Shown: positions 1 to 7,218, counted from the first letter of the stretch. The stretch: 9,975 bases of DNA from Reyranella sp. (GCA_030679805.1 JAUXST010000877.1:1-9975), one strand, 5' to 3'. Notes: generated from the letters alone by a model not told the origin. Numbers and translations: made by a program.

Positions 1-355
1 GCATGTTCATGATCGACATGCAGGGCACCATTGACTTGCCCACGGCATCCAGCAGCTCGCGCACGCCCGGCGAACGGTACTGCGGCTCCTGCATGGCAAG
101 ACCGACGAGGTCGTAGTCGGCGGGATTCACACCTGCTGTACCGCCGGCCGTCACCTTGCCCGGCAGCTTGCGCGAATCGATCTCGATCGGGTCCTTGCGG
201 CCCCGGATCGGGAGGCGCACGCGAAAGCCTTCGGCATTGATCAGGTCGGCCTCGGCCGGCAGGCAGATCAGGTGCACCGAATGGCCGCCGAAGAGAATCT
301 TCGAGGCGAGCAGCGACCCGTAGGACGCCCCCATAATCATGATCTTGTAAGCCAT
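1..355 (-). CDS. Ketopantoate reductase-like (ApbA/PanE family) protein, N-terminal part
   Basis: The visible 118 residues begin with a Rossmann dinucleotide-binding unit: a hydrophobic strand (YKIMIMGAS), then GASYGSLLASKILFGGHSV, then LICLPAEADLINAEGFRV. This order matches the N-terminal NAD(P)-binding domain of the ketopantoate reductase family (beta strand, glycine loop, GH-V-L, I-x-x-G-hydrophobic). A later segment, DYDLVGLAMQEPQYRSPGVRELL, fits the strand and helix that normally precede the nucleotide-contacting Q/N position. The glycine loop is G-A-S-Y-G-S rather than G-x-G-x-x-G, which is tolerated in the family. The ATG at 355 is preceded by GGGGAG about 8 nt upstream, supporting this start. 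The gene is divergent from the LLM operon, and its catalytic C-terminal half lies outside the window. It may be a substrate-divergent paralogue rather than true PanE, since no pantothenate genes are seen nearby. Family call fairly sure; substrate unknown. Confidence 0.65.
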   Translation of the reverse strand, partial: MAYKIMIMGASYGSLLASKILFGGHSVHLICLPAEADLINAEGFRVRLPIRGRKDPIEIDSRKLPGKVTAGGTAGVNPADYDLVGLAMQEPQYRSPGVRELLDAVGKSMVPCMSIMNM

Positions 356-495
356 CGTCCTATCTCCCCGCGATTTTCGCCAGTGTCGCGTCAACTGCTC
401 CCGCGGTCAAAGGCGAAGACCGGCCCTAGCCGGCCCCGGCCGGCGACGCTAGCCTTCGCGGTCTCCAGCCCGGAAGGCCGTATGAAAGTCCCCGC
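356..495. promoter_or_regulatory. Divergent intergenic control region with GC-rich palindrome
   Basis: This 140-bp region separates the start of the ketopantoate-reductase-like gene (minus) from the start of the first LLM oxidoreductase (plus), so it must carry both promoters. Positions 429-444 form a near-perfect palindrome: a 7-bp arm GCCGGCC, two C residues, and the complementary arm GGCCGGC. A looser pair, GCGAAG at 413-418 and CTTCGC at 454-459, flanks it. No convincing -35/-10 pair was found in either direction. The palindrome could be a regulator site or simply a stable structure; only its presence is seen. Confidence 0.45.
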
Positions 496-499
496 ATGA
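472..499 (+). promoter_or_regulatory. Possible five-codon leader ORF (MKVPA) overlapping the LLM start
   Basis: A GGAAGG Shine-Dalgarno-like sequence at 472-477 lies 4 nt before an ATG at 482. That frame reads Met-Lys-Val-Pro-Ala and stops at TGA 497-499, so its stop overlaps the ATG of the first LLM gene (496-498) in an ATGA arrangement typical of translational coupling. The LLM start itself has only a weak GAAAG seven bases upstream (484-488). The proposal is that ribosomes load at GGAAGG, read the mini-ORF and reinitiate on the LLM gene. This is inference from spacing alone; the mini-ORF may be chance. Confidence 0.3.
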
Positions 500-1695
500 A
501 GGTCTTCGTCTTCGACCTCCTCGCCTACGGCGAGAACCTCGACCATCTGAAGACGGGGACGGAGCTGCCCTATCCGCTGAGCAAGCGGCATTTCAAGTCG
601 GACGTCGCGGTGCGTACCTACGCCGAACACCTCGATGCCTGGGAGGAGCTGGATCGCCTGGGCTACGACGGCGTCGGCTTCAACGAACATCACTGCTCGC
701 CCTATGGGCTGATGAACTCGCCCAACCTGATGGCAGCCGCCGCGGCGCAGCGCACCAAGAGGCTGAAACTCCTGATCTACGGCAATCTTCTGCCGCTACA
801 CGAGCCGCTCCGGCTGGCCGAGGAACTGGCCATGCTCGACTGCTTGTCGAACGGGCGCGTGATCTCCGGCTTCGCGCGCGGCATTCCGCGCGAGTATCAG
901 GTGCACAATGTGCCACTTGCGGACTCGCGCGCCCGCTTCGAGGAGGCCTACGAAATCGTGACCCGCGCCTGGACCGAGGACGTGTTCTCCTACGAGGGCA
1001 AATTCTGGTCCTACAAGGACGTCGCGATCTGGCCGCGCCCGGTGCAGCGGCCCCATCCCCCCATCATGATTCCGATCGTCGGCAGCCAGGAATCGATCGA
1101 GTTCGCAGGGCGGCACGATATTCCGATTACACCCGGCCTCGCCGGCGGCGGACTGCGCGACGACATCATCCGCTTCTACGCCAAGAGTCTGGCCGCGGCC
1201 GGCCACCGCATCACGCCCGATCATCTCTCGCTCAGCATGAACGCCTATGTGGCCGATTCGAAGGCCCGGGCGGTGAAGGAGCTGGCGCCCTATCACCTCT
1301 ATTTCAACCGCACCCTGTTCAGCCACGGCAGCTTCACCGAGACTGCGCAGCAGCGTGAGGCGGGCTATGTCAGCCAATCCTCGACCGACTATGTGCGGCC
1401 GGAGAACCAGCGCGCCGCGGCCCTCTTGCGCGAGGATTTTCGCAACCTCACCTTCGAGGACGTGGCGCGGCAGGCCGAGCAGCAGCCTTGGGGCACGCCG
1501 CAGGAGGTGACCGAGCGCATCATCGCTCAGGCCGACAGGGCCGGTGCCAACATGGTGCAGATCGGCTTCAATCGCGGCGCCATGCCCCATGATATGTTCA
1601 TCGAGCAGATTCGCCGCTTTGCCGCCGATGTGCTGCCGGCGTTGCAGGCCCACGAGGTGAGGCGCGTTCCGGCGGCGGAAGAGGCGGCGGCGTAG
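496..1695 (+). CDS. LLM class flavin-dependent oxidoreductase (luciferase-like monooxygenase), first of a pair
   Basis: The 399-residue product matches the bacterial-luciferase-like TIM-barrel family, which uses reduced flavin (FMNH2 or F420) to oxidise small substrates in the cytoplasm. Family landmarks are visible in order: G-Y-D-G-V-G-F-N-E-H-H at about 57-66, the RTKR-LKLLIYGNLLPLHEPLRLAEELAMLDCLSNGR block at 86-121, the FARG-REY loop near 126-134, the RFEEAYEIVTRAWTEDVFSYEGKFW helix-strand at 147-171, and P-R-P-V-Q-R-P-H-P-P-I near 180-190. The length is somewhat above the usual 330-380, partly through an Ala/Glu-rich tail. It is followed 11 nt later by a second LLM gene, so the two are almost certainly co-transcribed. 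No separate flavin reductase is in view. The start is ATG 496, which keeps the conserved first strand (MKVFVFDLL) and has a weak ribosome site. The substrate cannot be named from sequence. Confidence 0.9.
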   Translation: MKVFVFDLLAYGENLDHLKTGTELPYPLSKRHFKSDVAVRTYAEHLDAWEELDRLGYDGVGFNEHHCSPYGLMNSPNLMAAAAAQRTKRLKLLIYGNLLPLHEPLRLAEELAMLDCLSNGRVISGFARGIPREYQVHNVPLADSRARFEEAYEIVTRAWTEDVFSYEGKFWSYKDVAIWPRPVQRPHPPIMIPIVGSQESIEFAGRHDIPITPGLAGGGLRDDIIRFYAKSLAAAGHRITPDHLSLSMNAYVADSKARAVKELAPYHLYFNRTLFSHGSFTETAQQREAGYVSQSSTDYVRPENQRAAALLREDFRNLTFEDVARQAEQQPWGTPQEVTERIIAQADRAGANMVQIGFNRGAMPHDMFIEQIRRFAADVLPALQAHEVRRVPAAEEAAA

Positions 1696-1706
1696 GAGGA
1701 GGTCCG

Positions 1707-2756
1707 ATGGAATTCGGCATGTTCCACGAGTTTCAGCGTCTGCCCGGTACGAGCGAGGCCGAGGCCTTTGCGCAATCTCTCGAGCAGGTCGACGCCGCCG
1801 AGCGCTGGGGCCTCGACGCCATGTGGCTGGCCGAGCTGCACTTCGCGCCCGAGCGCTCGGTGCTGGCCTCGCCCCTGATCCTGGCCGCCGCCATCGCCCA
1901 GCGCACCAAGCGCATGAAGATCGGCACCGCCGTGCAGGTGCTGCCGCTCTGCCATCCGCTCAGGCTCGCCGAAGAGGTCGCCACCGTCGACCAGTTGAGC
2001 GGTGGCCGGCTGATCTTCGGCGTCGGCCGCTCGGGCTTCGCCCACACCTACAAGACCTATGGCGTCGACTATGGCGAGAGCCGCGAACGCTTCAGCGAGA
2101 CGCTGGAGATCGTGAAGCGCGCATTCAGCGAGGAGCGCTTCTCCCACAAGGGCAAGTATTTCACCTACGAGAATGTCCGGTTGGCACCCAAGCCCGTGCA
2201 GACGCCGTGGCCCGAGATCCGTGTCGCCGCGGCCAGCCCCGACACCTATGAAGAGATGGGCACCATGGGCCATGCGATCTTCGTCGCGGCCCGCACCGGC
2301 AACATCTCCGAGCTGGCGCCGCTGGTGAAGACCTACCGCGCCGCCTGGAAGGCGGCGGGCCATCCCGGCCGCGGCGAGGTCTATCTCCGCGTGCCGGTTT
2401 ATGTTGCCGACACCGAGGACGCCGCGCGCGAGGAACCGCGCGAAAGCATCCTGCATCTTCTGCACACCATCGGCGCCCGCCTGGAGGCGTCGGCCTCGGC
2501 GTCGGGTGCGCGGGCGATCGAGAACCGTGCCGAACGCGGCCAGAAGATGCAGAACATCGACTACGAGGAAGTGCTGCGCGAACGGATGATCGTCGGCACT
2601 TCGGCAAGCGTCGTGGCGCGTCTGCAGGAGCTGCGCGAGCACCTCGGTCTCGACGGCATCCTGGCCGAACTCAATCCCGGTAGCCTGATCCCGCACCAGA
2701 AGGTGATGACCGCGCTGCGCCTGCTCTGCGAAGAGGTCATGCCACGCTTCAAGTGA
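1707..2756 (+). CDS. LLM class flavin-dependent oxidoreductase, second of a pair
   Basis: This 349-residue protein is a second luciferase-like TIM-barrel monooxygenase, clearly diverged from its upstream neighbour. Landmarks are MEFGMFHEFQ at the N-terminus, GLDAMWLAELHFAPER at 35-50, RTKRMKIGTAVQVLPLCHPLRLAEEVATVDQLSGGRLIFGVGRSGF at 66-111, the RFSETLEIVKRAFSEERFSHKGKYF segment at 128-152, and PKPVQTPWPEIRVAAASPDT at 161-180. The C-terminal GTSASVVARLQELREHLGLDGILAELNPGSLIP is the usual end of the barrel. A strong AGGAGG at 1697-1702 sits 4 nt before the ATG, right after the upstream stop, which marks a tight operon. The upstream protein has N-E-H-H where this one has A-E-L-H, so the active sites probably differ and a two-step or two-component reaction is possible. 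Its 3' end faces the histidine kinase gene with only 8 bp between stops. Confidence 0.92.
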   Translation: MEFGMFHEFQRLPGTSEAEAFAQSLEQVDAAERWGLDAMWLAELHFAPERSVLASPLILAAAIAQRTKRMKIGTAVQVLPLCHPLRLAEEVATVDQLSGGRLIFGVGRSGFAHTYKTYGVDYGESRERFSETLEIVKRAFSEERFSHKGKYFTYENVRLAPKPVQTPWPEIRVAAASPDTYEEMGTMGHAIFVAARTGNISELAPLVKTYRAAWKAAGHPGRGEVYLRVPVYVADTEDAAREEPRESILHLLHTIGARLEASASASGARAIENRAERGQKMQNIDYEEVLRERMIVGTSASVVARLQELREHLGLDGILAELNPGSLIPHQKVMTALRLLCEEVMPRFK

Positions 2757-2764
2757 TTCTTCTT

Positions 2765-5320
2765 CTACTGGCTGGGCAGAAGGATCTCGAAGCGGGCGCC
2801 TCCTTCGGCGCGATTGGCAGCTGAAATGCGGCCGCCAATCTCCTCGAGGATGCGGCGGCAGATGCGCAAGCCCAGGCCGGTGCCTTTGCCGCTGGGCTTG
2901 GTGGTGACGAAGGACGTGAAGAGCCTGGGCAGGATCTCGGCGGAAATGCCCGGCCCCGAGTCCTCGACAGCGATCCGCACGAAGGTACGGCCATTCTCCT
3001 GCACCGTTCCGGTGGCGATCGAGATGGTGCGGCCGCCAGCATCGCGGGCATTGTTGATGAGGTTGACGAGCACCTGCGCCAGACGTCCGGCATCGCCCAC
3101 CACCGCGGGCAACTGCGCGTCCAGCCGCTCCTGCAGCGTCATGCCAGCCTCGGCCACGCCATGGTCGGTGAGGTCGATGGCGCGGCGCACGGCCTCGTTG
3201 GGATCGAAGGGCTCGGGCGTGTCGGACGATGTGCCGCGGACGTAGGCGCGCAGGTCGCCGATGATGCGGCTGGCCTGCTCGACCTGCTGGGCGACGCGCT
3301 CGAGCTTGCTCTGCACTGTCGTCATGTTCGGCCGGCCGCCGCGCTCCGACGCCAGGGCGAATTCGTCGAGCGCCGAGGCGCAGGCGATGTTGATGACTTG
3401 TAGCGGCTGGCTGATCTCGTGCGCCATGGTGCCGGCCATCTCGCCTACGGTGGCGAAGCGTTCGGCATTGTAGAGCGCCTGCTCGGCCTCGCGGCGCTCG
3501 GTGTCGTCGACACCCAGCAACATGATGCTGCTCACAGCGCCATCCGCATCGGTGGCCGGCGTGGCCGTGATCGCGATCAGCCGCTCGCGGCCCGAAGGAT
3601 CGCGCCGCCTGACGGCAAACCTGGAGCGTTTGGTGCGTTTGGGGTTGAGCGGGCAGGGCAGGATCTCCTGCAATGAGCGGCCGACGGCATCCGCGGCGGT
3701 TATGCCGGTGAGGGCAGTGAAGCCGCTGTTGACCATGGTGACGTTCAGCGCGCGGTCGACCAGGACGATCAGCGCGCCACCCGATTCGACGATCGAGCGC
3801 AGGCGGATCATCTCCGACTCGAGCCTCTGTTCGAGCTGGACCCGCTCCTCGACGTCGCGGATCACGCCGGTGCTGACCACCCGTCCCTGCTCGTCGCGCC
3901 AGCGGCGCGCCCGCACTTCGACGTGACGCACTGCGCCGCCGGCCGCGACCATGGAGAAGCGGGCGAAGGTGCCGGGGTCCGACGGATCGTATTCCCGGGT
4001 CGTCTGACGCCGTACCCGCTCGACCGAGTCGGGCGCGATGAGCTCGAGGAAGTGCGTGCCGACGAACTTCTCCGGCGACATGCCGAACATGTCGGAAACG
4101 GCGGCATTGACGAAGGTGAACTGCCCGGTCTCGACGTCGAGCGTGTAGGCCACGTCGACCATCGAATCGACCAGCGACTGGTAGCTCGCGCGGGCATGCT
4201 CCTGCTCGGCGCGCGCCTTCTCCAGCGCGAATTCGTGCCGCTTGATGTCAGTGACGTCGACCCTGAGCCCGACCGTGAGGCCGCTCGCCGTGCCCTTCTC
4301 GGACCAGTCGAACCACCGCCCATCCTCTGTCTGGCGTGTGCGCTCGGTGGTCTTGGAGCGAAAGCGATCGATCCACTCCTCGACCGGCTGTGGCCCCATG
4401 CCGGCCGCCTCGAGCGCGTGGGCCGAATCGTGCGCCAGTGCCGAGTAGGTCCGGCCGATCGCATCGGGCCGCCTGAGTGCCGGCGTCAGCGTCCGGGCCA
4501 CTGAATTGCACATGATCAGCCGCTCGCCGGCGTCGTAGACGACGATGCCGGCCGGCAGCGCCTCGATGACCTCGCTCAGCGTGTCGCGCGAGGCGCCGGC
4601 CTGTTGGGCAGCGTCCGCAGCAAGGCGCCATTGCGCGTGGTAGTCCATGGCCGTACGGCCGACCAGCAGGATCAGGACGAGTCCGGCGCAGATGAAGCCT
4701 GTGGTGCTGAGCGTCAGCACCAGCAGCGCCGTTGCATAGTCGTCGACCAGCCGGCCGATCATGTGGTCGGCGGCGCGCGTCGTCGACAGGCTGAGCTCGG
4801 TGATCTCGTCCCTGAGCTGGAGCAGTTCGCGCAACGCGGCGGCATCGATGGGCCCGCGATGGGTGTCGAAAGAACGGATTTTCCGGCCCAACCGGTCGAC
4901 GAAATCCTGCTGCGCCGCGCAGGTGCTGGCCAGCGCCGTCTGCGGCGCCACCTTGTAATCTCGGCACAGCGTCCGGAGCGACTCGGTGAAATTGCGCCAC
5001 GGCTCGCCCGCGACGCGCGTGGCGCCGGCGCCCTCGCTGGCGGCGGTGTTCGCCAGGATGCTGCGCATCAGCGAGCGGCTCGCATGGTCGAGCGCCAGGA
5101 CGTCGCGCGCCTGGCGTCGCTGCGGGTCGACGTCGGAACGATGGAGCGACAGTGCGATGTCGGCGAAGGCCACGACGCAGCAGATCACGCCGACGATGCC
5201 GGCGAAGGTGGCCCACAGCACGCCGCGCGTTCCCAGCGCCAGGCGCGCCTGGCCCGGAAATGACCGCAGCAGGTCGACGAAGTTCGGCACTCCCGGCTGT
5301 GCGAGTTCGCTCGATGCCAT
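2765..5320 (-). CDS. Membrane-bound multi-PAS sensor histidine kinase
   Basis: This 851-residue protein has two membrane segments (about 33-58 and 196-221) flanking a roughly 137-residue periplasmic sensor region with two cysteines, C119 and C134, that could form a disulfide. PAS-like domains follow at about 246-360 (EVIEALPAGIVVYDAGERLI), 380-490 (FTFVNAAVSDMFGMSPEKFVG) and 505-608 (NVTMVNSGFTALTGITAADAVGRS), joined by helical linkers. The kinase core is intact: phospho-acceptor H634 in TMAHEISQP, N-box around N753/N757 (VNLINNARDA), G1 box D787-S-G-P-G, and G2 box GKGTGLGL at 811-818. The H-box resembles FixL-type kinases. There is no attached receiver; the single-domain response regulator encoded just upstream on the same strand is the likely partner. 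The ATG at 5320 has a poor GGGGG-type ribosome site, so translation may depend on the upstream gene. The ligand is unknown; no haem-binding PAS histidine was assigned. Confidence 0.93.
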   Translation of the reverse strand: MASSELAQPGVPNFVDLLRSFPGQARLALGTRGVLWATFAGIVGVICCVVAFADIALSLHRSDVDPQRRQARDVLALDHASRSLMRSILANTAASEGAGATRVAGEPWRNFTESLRTLCRDYKVAPQTALASTCAAQQDFVDRLGRKIRSFDTHRGPIDAAALRELLQLRDEITELSLSTTRAADHMIGRLVDDYATALLVLTLSTTGFICAGLVLILLVGRTAMDYHAQWRLAADAAQQAGASRDTLSEVIEALPAGIVVYDAGERLIMCNSVARTLTPALRRPDAIGRTYSALAHDSAHALEAAGMGPQPVEEWIDRFRSKTTERTRQTEDGRWFDWSEKGTASGLTVGLRVDVTDIKRHEFALEKARAEQEHARASYQSLVDSMVDVAYTLDVETGQFTFVNAAVSDMFGMSPEKFVGTHFLELIAPDSVERVRRQTTREYDPSDPGTFARFSMVAAGGAVRHVEVRARRWRDEQGRVVSTGVIRDVEERVQLEQRLESEMIRLRSIVESGGALIVLVDRALNVTMVNSGFTALTGITAADAVGRSLQEILPCPLNPKRTKRSRFAVRRRDPSGRERLIAITATPATDADGAVSSIMLLGVDDTERREAEQALYNAERFATVGEMAGTMAHEISQPLQVINIACASALDEFALASERGGRPNMTTVQSKLERVAQQVEQASRIIGDLRAYVRGTSSDTPEPFDPNEAVRRAIDLTDHGVAEAGMTLQERLDAQLPAVVGDAGRLAQVLVNLINNARDAGGRTISIATGTVQENGRTFVRIAVEDSGPGISAEILPRLFTSFVTTKPSGKGTGLGLRICRRILEEIGGRISAANRAEGGARFEILLPSQ

Positions 5321-5354
5321 GATCAGCCCCCGGTGTGTCGTGCTCTAATTCCTG

Positions 5355-5416
5355 GCGCCGCCCATTGTCCTCGCCAATGGTGCCCCCGCCAATGGGTGTC
5401 TCGCCGACGGCGGCGC
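5355..5416 (-). other. Nested inverted repeats between response regulator and kinase genes
   Basis: The 95-bp gap between the two genes contains an outer 8-bp inverted repeat (GCGCCGCC at 5355-5362, GGCGGCGC at 5409-5416) whose upstream arm touches the last base of the regulator stop codon. Inside it, CCCATTG at 5361-5367 can pair either with CAATGG at 5375-5380 or with CAATGGG at 5390-5396, because CGCCAATGG is present twice, 15 bp apart (5372-5380 and 5387-5395). No U-rich tract follows on the minus strand, so it does not look like an ordinary intrinsic terminator. It more likely tunes kinase expression relative to the regulator or stabilises the mRNA (inference). Confidence 0.45.
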
Positions 5417-5859
5417 TAGCGGCGGGTGCCGCCCGTGCCGGTCGACAGCCAGCCCTTGGGATGCGGGGCCTGCTCGCCCTTCGAACTGGCCGCGACCAGT
5501 TTCACCACCGCCTGGCGCAACGGCCCGAGCGGCACCGGCTTGTTCACGAACACGGTGATGCCGAGCGCGTGCAGCGTCTCCTCGGAGAGTCCGTCGATGC
5601 GCCCCGACATCATGAGGATGGCGGTCGATGGCAGCAGCGCGCGAATCGCTTCGGCGAGCTGGACGCCGTTCATGTCCGGCAGGTTGTAGTCGAGCAGCAC
5701 GACCCGGGGCTCGAATTTGGTCGCAGCGGCGAGGGCGGCCGCCGCATCGAAGGCCGTCTCGATGGAAAGATTCGCGCGGCGGAGGAAGTCCGCCATCTCG
5801 AGGCATTGGACGGTGCTGTCCTCGACGATGAGGACATCGCACCGGGCGGTTCTGGGAAT
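5416..5859 (-). CDS. Single-domain (receiver-only) response regulator with probable ATT start
   Basis: The reading frame encodes a CheY-like receiver of 147 residues and no output domain. Key residues are the acidic pair E13-D14 (VLIVEDS), phospho-acceptor D57 (VVLLDYNLPDMNG), S85 in the T/S position (ILMMSGR) and K107 (VFVNKP). The first ATG in frame, at 5796, would delete the first strand and the acidic pair, so it cannot give a working receiver. Going upstream, no ATG, GTG or TTG occurs before an in-frame TGA at 5905-5907. However, an ideal AGGAGG (5870-5865) lies 5 nt before an ATT at 5859-5857, which puts the phospho-Asp at residue 57 exactly as in CheY. ATT initiation is rare (the classic case is infC), so a sequencing error in the start codon is the alternative. 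The gene precedes the histidine kinase on the same strand, and the product probably takes its phosphate or modulates it. Confidence 0.85.
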   Translation of the reverse strand: MPRTARCDVLIVEDSTVQCLEMADFLRRANLSIETAFDAAAALAAATKFEPRVVLLDYNLPDMNGVQLAEAIRALLPSTAILMMSGRIDGLSEETLHALGITVFVNKPVPLGPLRQAVVKLVAASSKGEQAPHPKGWLSTGTGGTRR

Positions 5860-5898
5860 GGTGACCTCCTGCGTGAACTGCCTTTCAATGGCATTATA
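5860..5898 (-). promoter_or_regulatory. Promoter -10 element and ribosome site of the response regulator
   Basis: On the minus strand a consensus TATAAT lies at 5898-5893. It would place a transcription start near 5886, leaving a leader of about 27 nt that contains the AGGAGG ribosome site (5870-5865). No good -35 hexamer is seen at 16-18 bp spacing. The ribosome site decides the start of the gene, since it is correctly spaced from the ATT at 5859 and from no conventional start codon. Confidence 0.5.
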
Positions 5899-6119
5899 AC
5901 CGAATCACCACGACTTTGCGGCATATCATACAGACGCGAATAGGTGATCAACCGCCTGCTTTTGTTTGCCGACCGATGTCGGTCGCGGCGTGCGTGGCGG
6001 TGACGCTCTTGGGTCGCGGATCGTGACCGGCCACGTCGAATCCTTTCGTGTCCTGCATCGACTGGGACTTCAACGCTGCCGGACAAGGATCGTTCCGCGA
6101 CGGTCGCCTGCGGCGTTCG
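5899..6119. other. Intergenic region between the solute-receptor gene and the two-component pair
   Basis: About 220 bp downstream of the first receptor gene (its stop is at 6120) and upstream of the regulator promoter. I see no convincing gene, tRNA or strong terminator. Short open frames here have no recognisable features. Only weak 4-5 bp stems occur near 6020-6040 and 6090-6115, so how receptor-gene transcription ends is not clear. Confidence 0.4.
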
Positions 6120-7118
6120 CTACTCCACCTTCGCACCCGACGCCTTGATGATCGGCGCCAGCCTGGCCTCGTTGTCGGCGCGGTACTTGGCGGCGGCGGC
6201 CGGGCCCAGCCATAGCGGCGTGCCGCCCTGGGCGAGGAAGGTCGCCTTCAGCTTCTCGCTCTCCAGCGCCTGCTTGGTCAGGGCGGCGCACTTCTCGACC
6301 ATGGCCGGTGGCAGGCCGGCCGGCCCGCAGATGCCGCCCCACGAGGTTATCTCGAAGCCGGGCAGGAACTTCGACATGGTCGGGATCTCGGGCAACAGGG
6401 GGCTGGGTTCGCGCGAGGTCACGGCGAGCGGTCGCACCTTGCCGGCGCGCACCTGGGCTATCACGCCGGGCAGGTTGTCGTAGACCATGTCGATCTGGCC
6501 CGCGAGCAGGTCCTGCAGCGCCGGTGCACCGCCGCGGTAGGGCACGTGCACCATGTTGAGCCCGGCCTTCTGCTTCAGCATCTCGCCGCAGAGATGCGGG
6601 CTGGTGCCCTGGCCTCCCGAGCCGAACGTGTATTTGCCGGGCGAGGCCTTAACGAACTCGATCAGCTCGGGCACCGTCGTCGGCGGCAGGCCGAGCCTCA
6701 CCACCAGCAGGTTCGGCACCTGCCACAGCATGGAGACGGCGGCGAAGTCCTTGGCCGCGTCGAACGGCAGCTTGGCGTAGAGCGTCGGCGCGATGGCGTG
6801 CGCGGCGATGGTGTAGAGGCCGAGCGTGTAGCCGTCGGGGACTGATTTGGCGAGCAGGTCGGCGCCGACATTGCCGCCCATGCCGCCCTTGTTCTCGACC
6901 ACGAACTGCTGGCCGGTTAGCTCGGATAGTTCCTGGCAGACGACGCGACTCAGCACGTCGGTCGCGCCGCCCGGCGGGAAGTGGTTGATGTAGCGCACTG
7001 ACTTGTTCGGCCAGTCGGCCTGTGCGCGGGCGACGCCCGACGCGATCATCGGTGCCAGGGAAAGAGCGAACACCCTCCGACGCGAAAGCAGCCGACGCGA
7101 AAGCCGAAGCTTGGTCAT
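6120..7118 (-). CDS. Bug/TctC-family periplasmic solute-binding protein (downstream copy)
   Basis: The 332-residue product is a tripartite-tricarboxylate-type (Bug) receptor, which in this family binds carboxylates or other small polar acids in the periplasm. The export signal has an arginine-rich n-region with R-R-R-V-F-A-L, a hydrophobic core (LSLAPMIASGVA) and a probable cut after A32 (ARA-Q); the arginines resemble a Tat signal. Family loops are present: FPPGGATDVLSR (47-58), VVENKGGMGGNVGADLLAKSVPDGYTLG (73-100), GSGGQGTSPHLCGEMLK (166-182), VHVPYRGGAPALQDLLAGQIDMVYDN (190-215) and EIPTMSKFLPGFEITSWGGICGPAG (244-268). GGGAGG-like GGGAGG at 7129-7124 precedes the ATG by about 6 nt. No TctA/TctB membrane genes are in view, so it is an orphan receptor, as is common for Bug proteins. 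It is a tandem paralogue of the gene at 7286-8299. Confidence 0.92.
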   Translation of the reverse strand: MTKLRLSRRLLSRRRVFALSLAPMIASGVARAQADWPNKSVRYINHFPPGGATDVLSRVVCQELSELTGQQFVVENKGGMGGNVGADLLAKSVPDGYTLGLYTIAAHAIAPTLYAKLPFDAAKDFAAVSMLWQVPNLLVVRLGLPPTTVPELIEFVKASPGKYTFGSGGQGTSPHLCGEMLKQKAGLNMVHVPYRGGAPALQDLLAGQIDMVYDNLPGVIAQVRAGKVRPLAVTSREPSPLLPEIPTMSKFLPGFEITSWGGICGPAGLPPAMVEKCAALTKQALESEKLKATFLAQGGTPLWLGPAAAAKYRADNEARLAPIIKASGAKVE

Positions 7119-7218
7119 AGCGAGCCTCCCAATCGTTTCTTTATTGGGAGCATCCTACGCTGGCATGGTCGCCACGCGAAACCGGATTCGCAGGCGCCAC
7201 TCGTGTTCATGAGCGCGC

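Noticed and set aside
796..2696. Two long antisense open frames (285 and 389 codons) on the minus strand over the LLM genes
   Set aside because: They are frame shadows caused by high GC: low-complexity, histidine- and glycine-rich translations with no family motifs, fully covered by well-supported LLM genes.
4248..5216. A 322-codon open frame on the minus strand in another frame of the kinase gene
   Set aside because: Arginine/alanine-rich out-of-frame translation of the N-terminal half of the kinase, with no recognisable domain.
5893..5895. ATG within ataatg as the start of the response regulator
   Set aside because: It is in a different frame from the receiver domain and overlaps the predicted -10 element.
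5335..5943. A 202-codon plus-strand open frame opposite the response regulator
   Set aside because: Antisense to a clear receiver domain, arginine/glycine-rich, with no motif or ribosome site.
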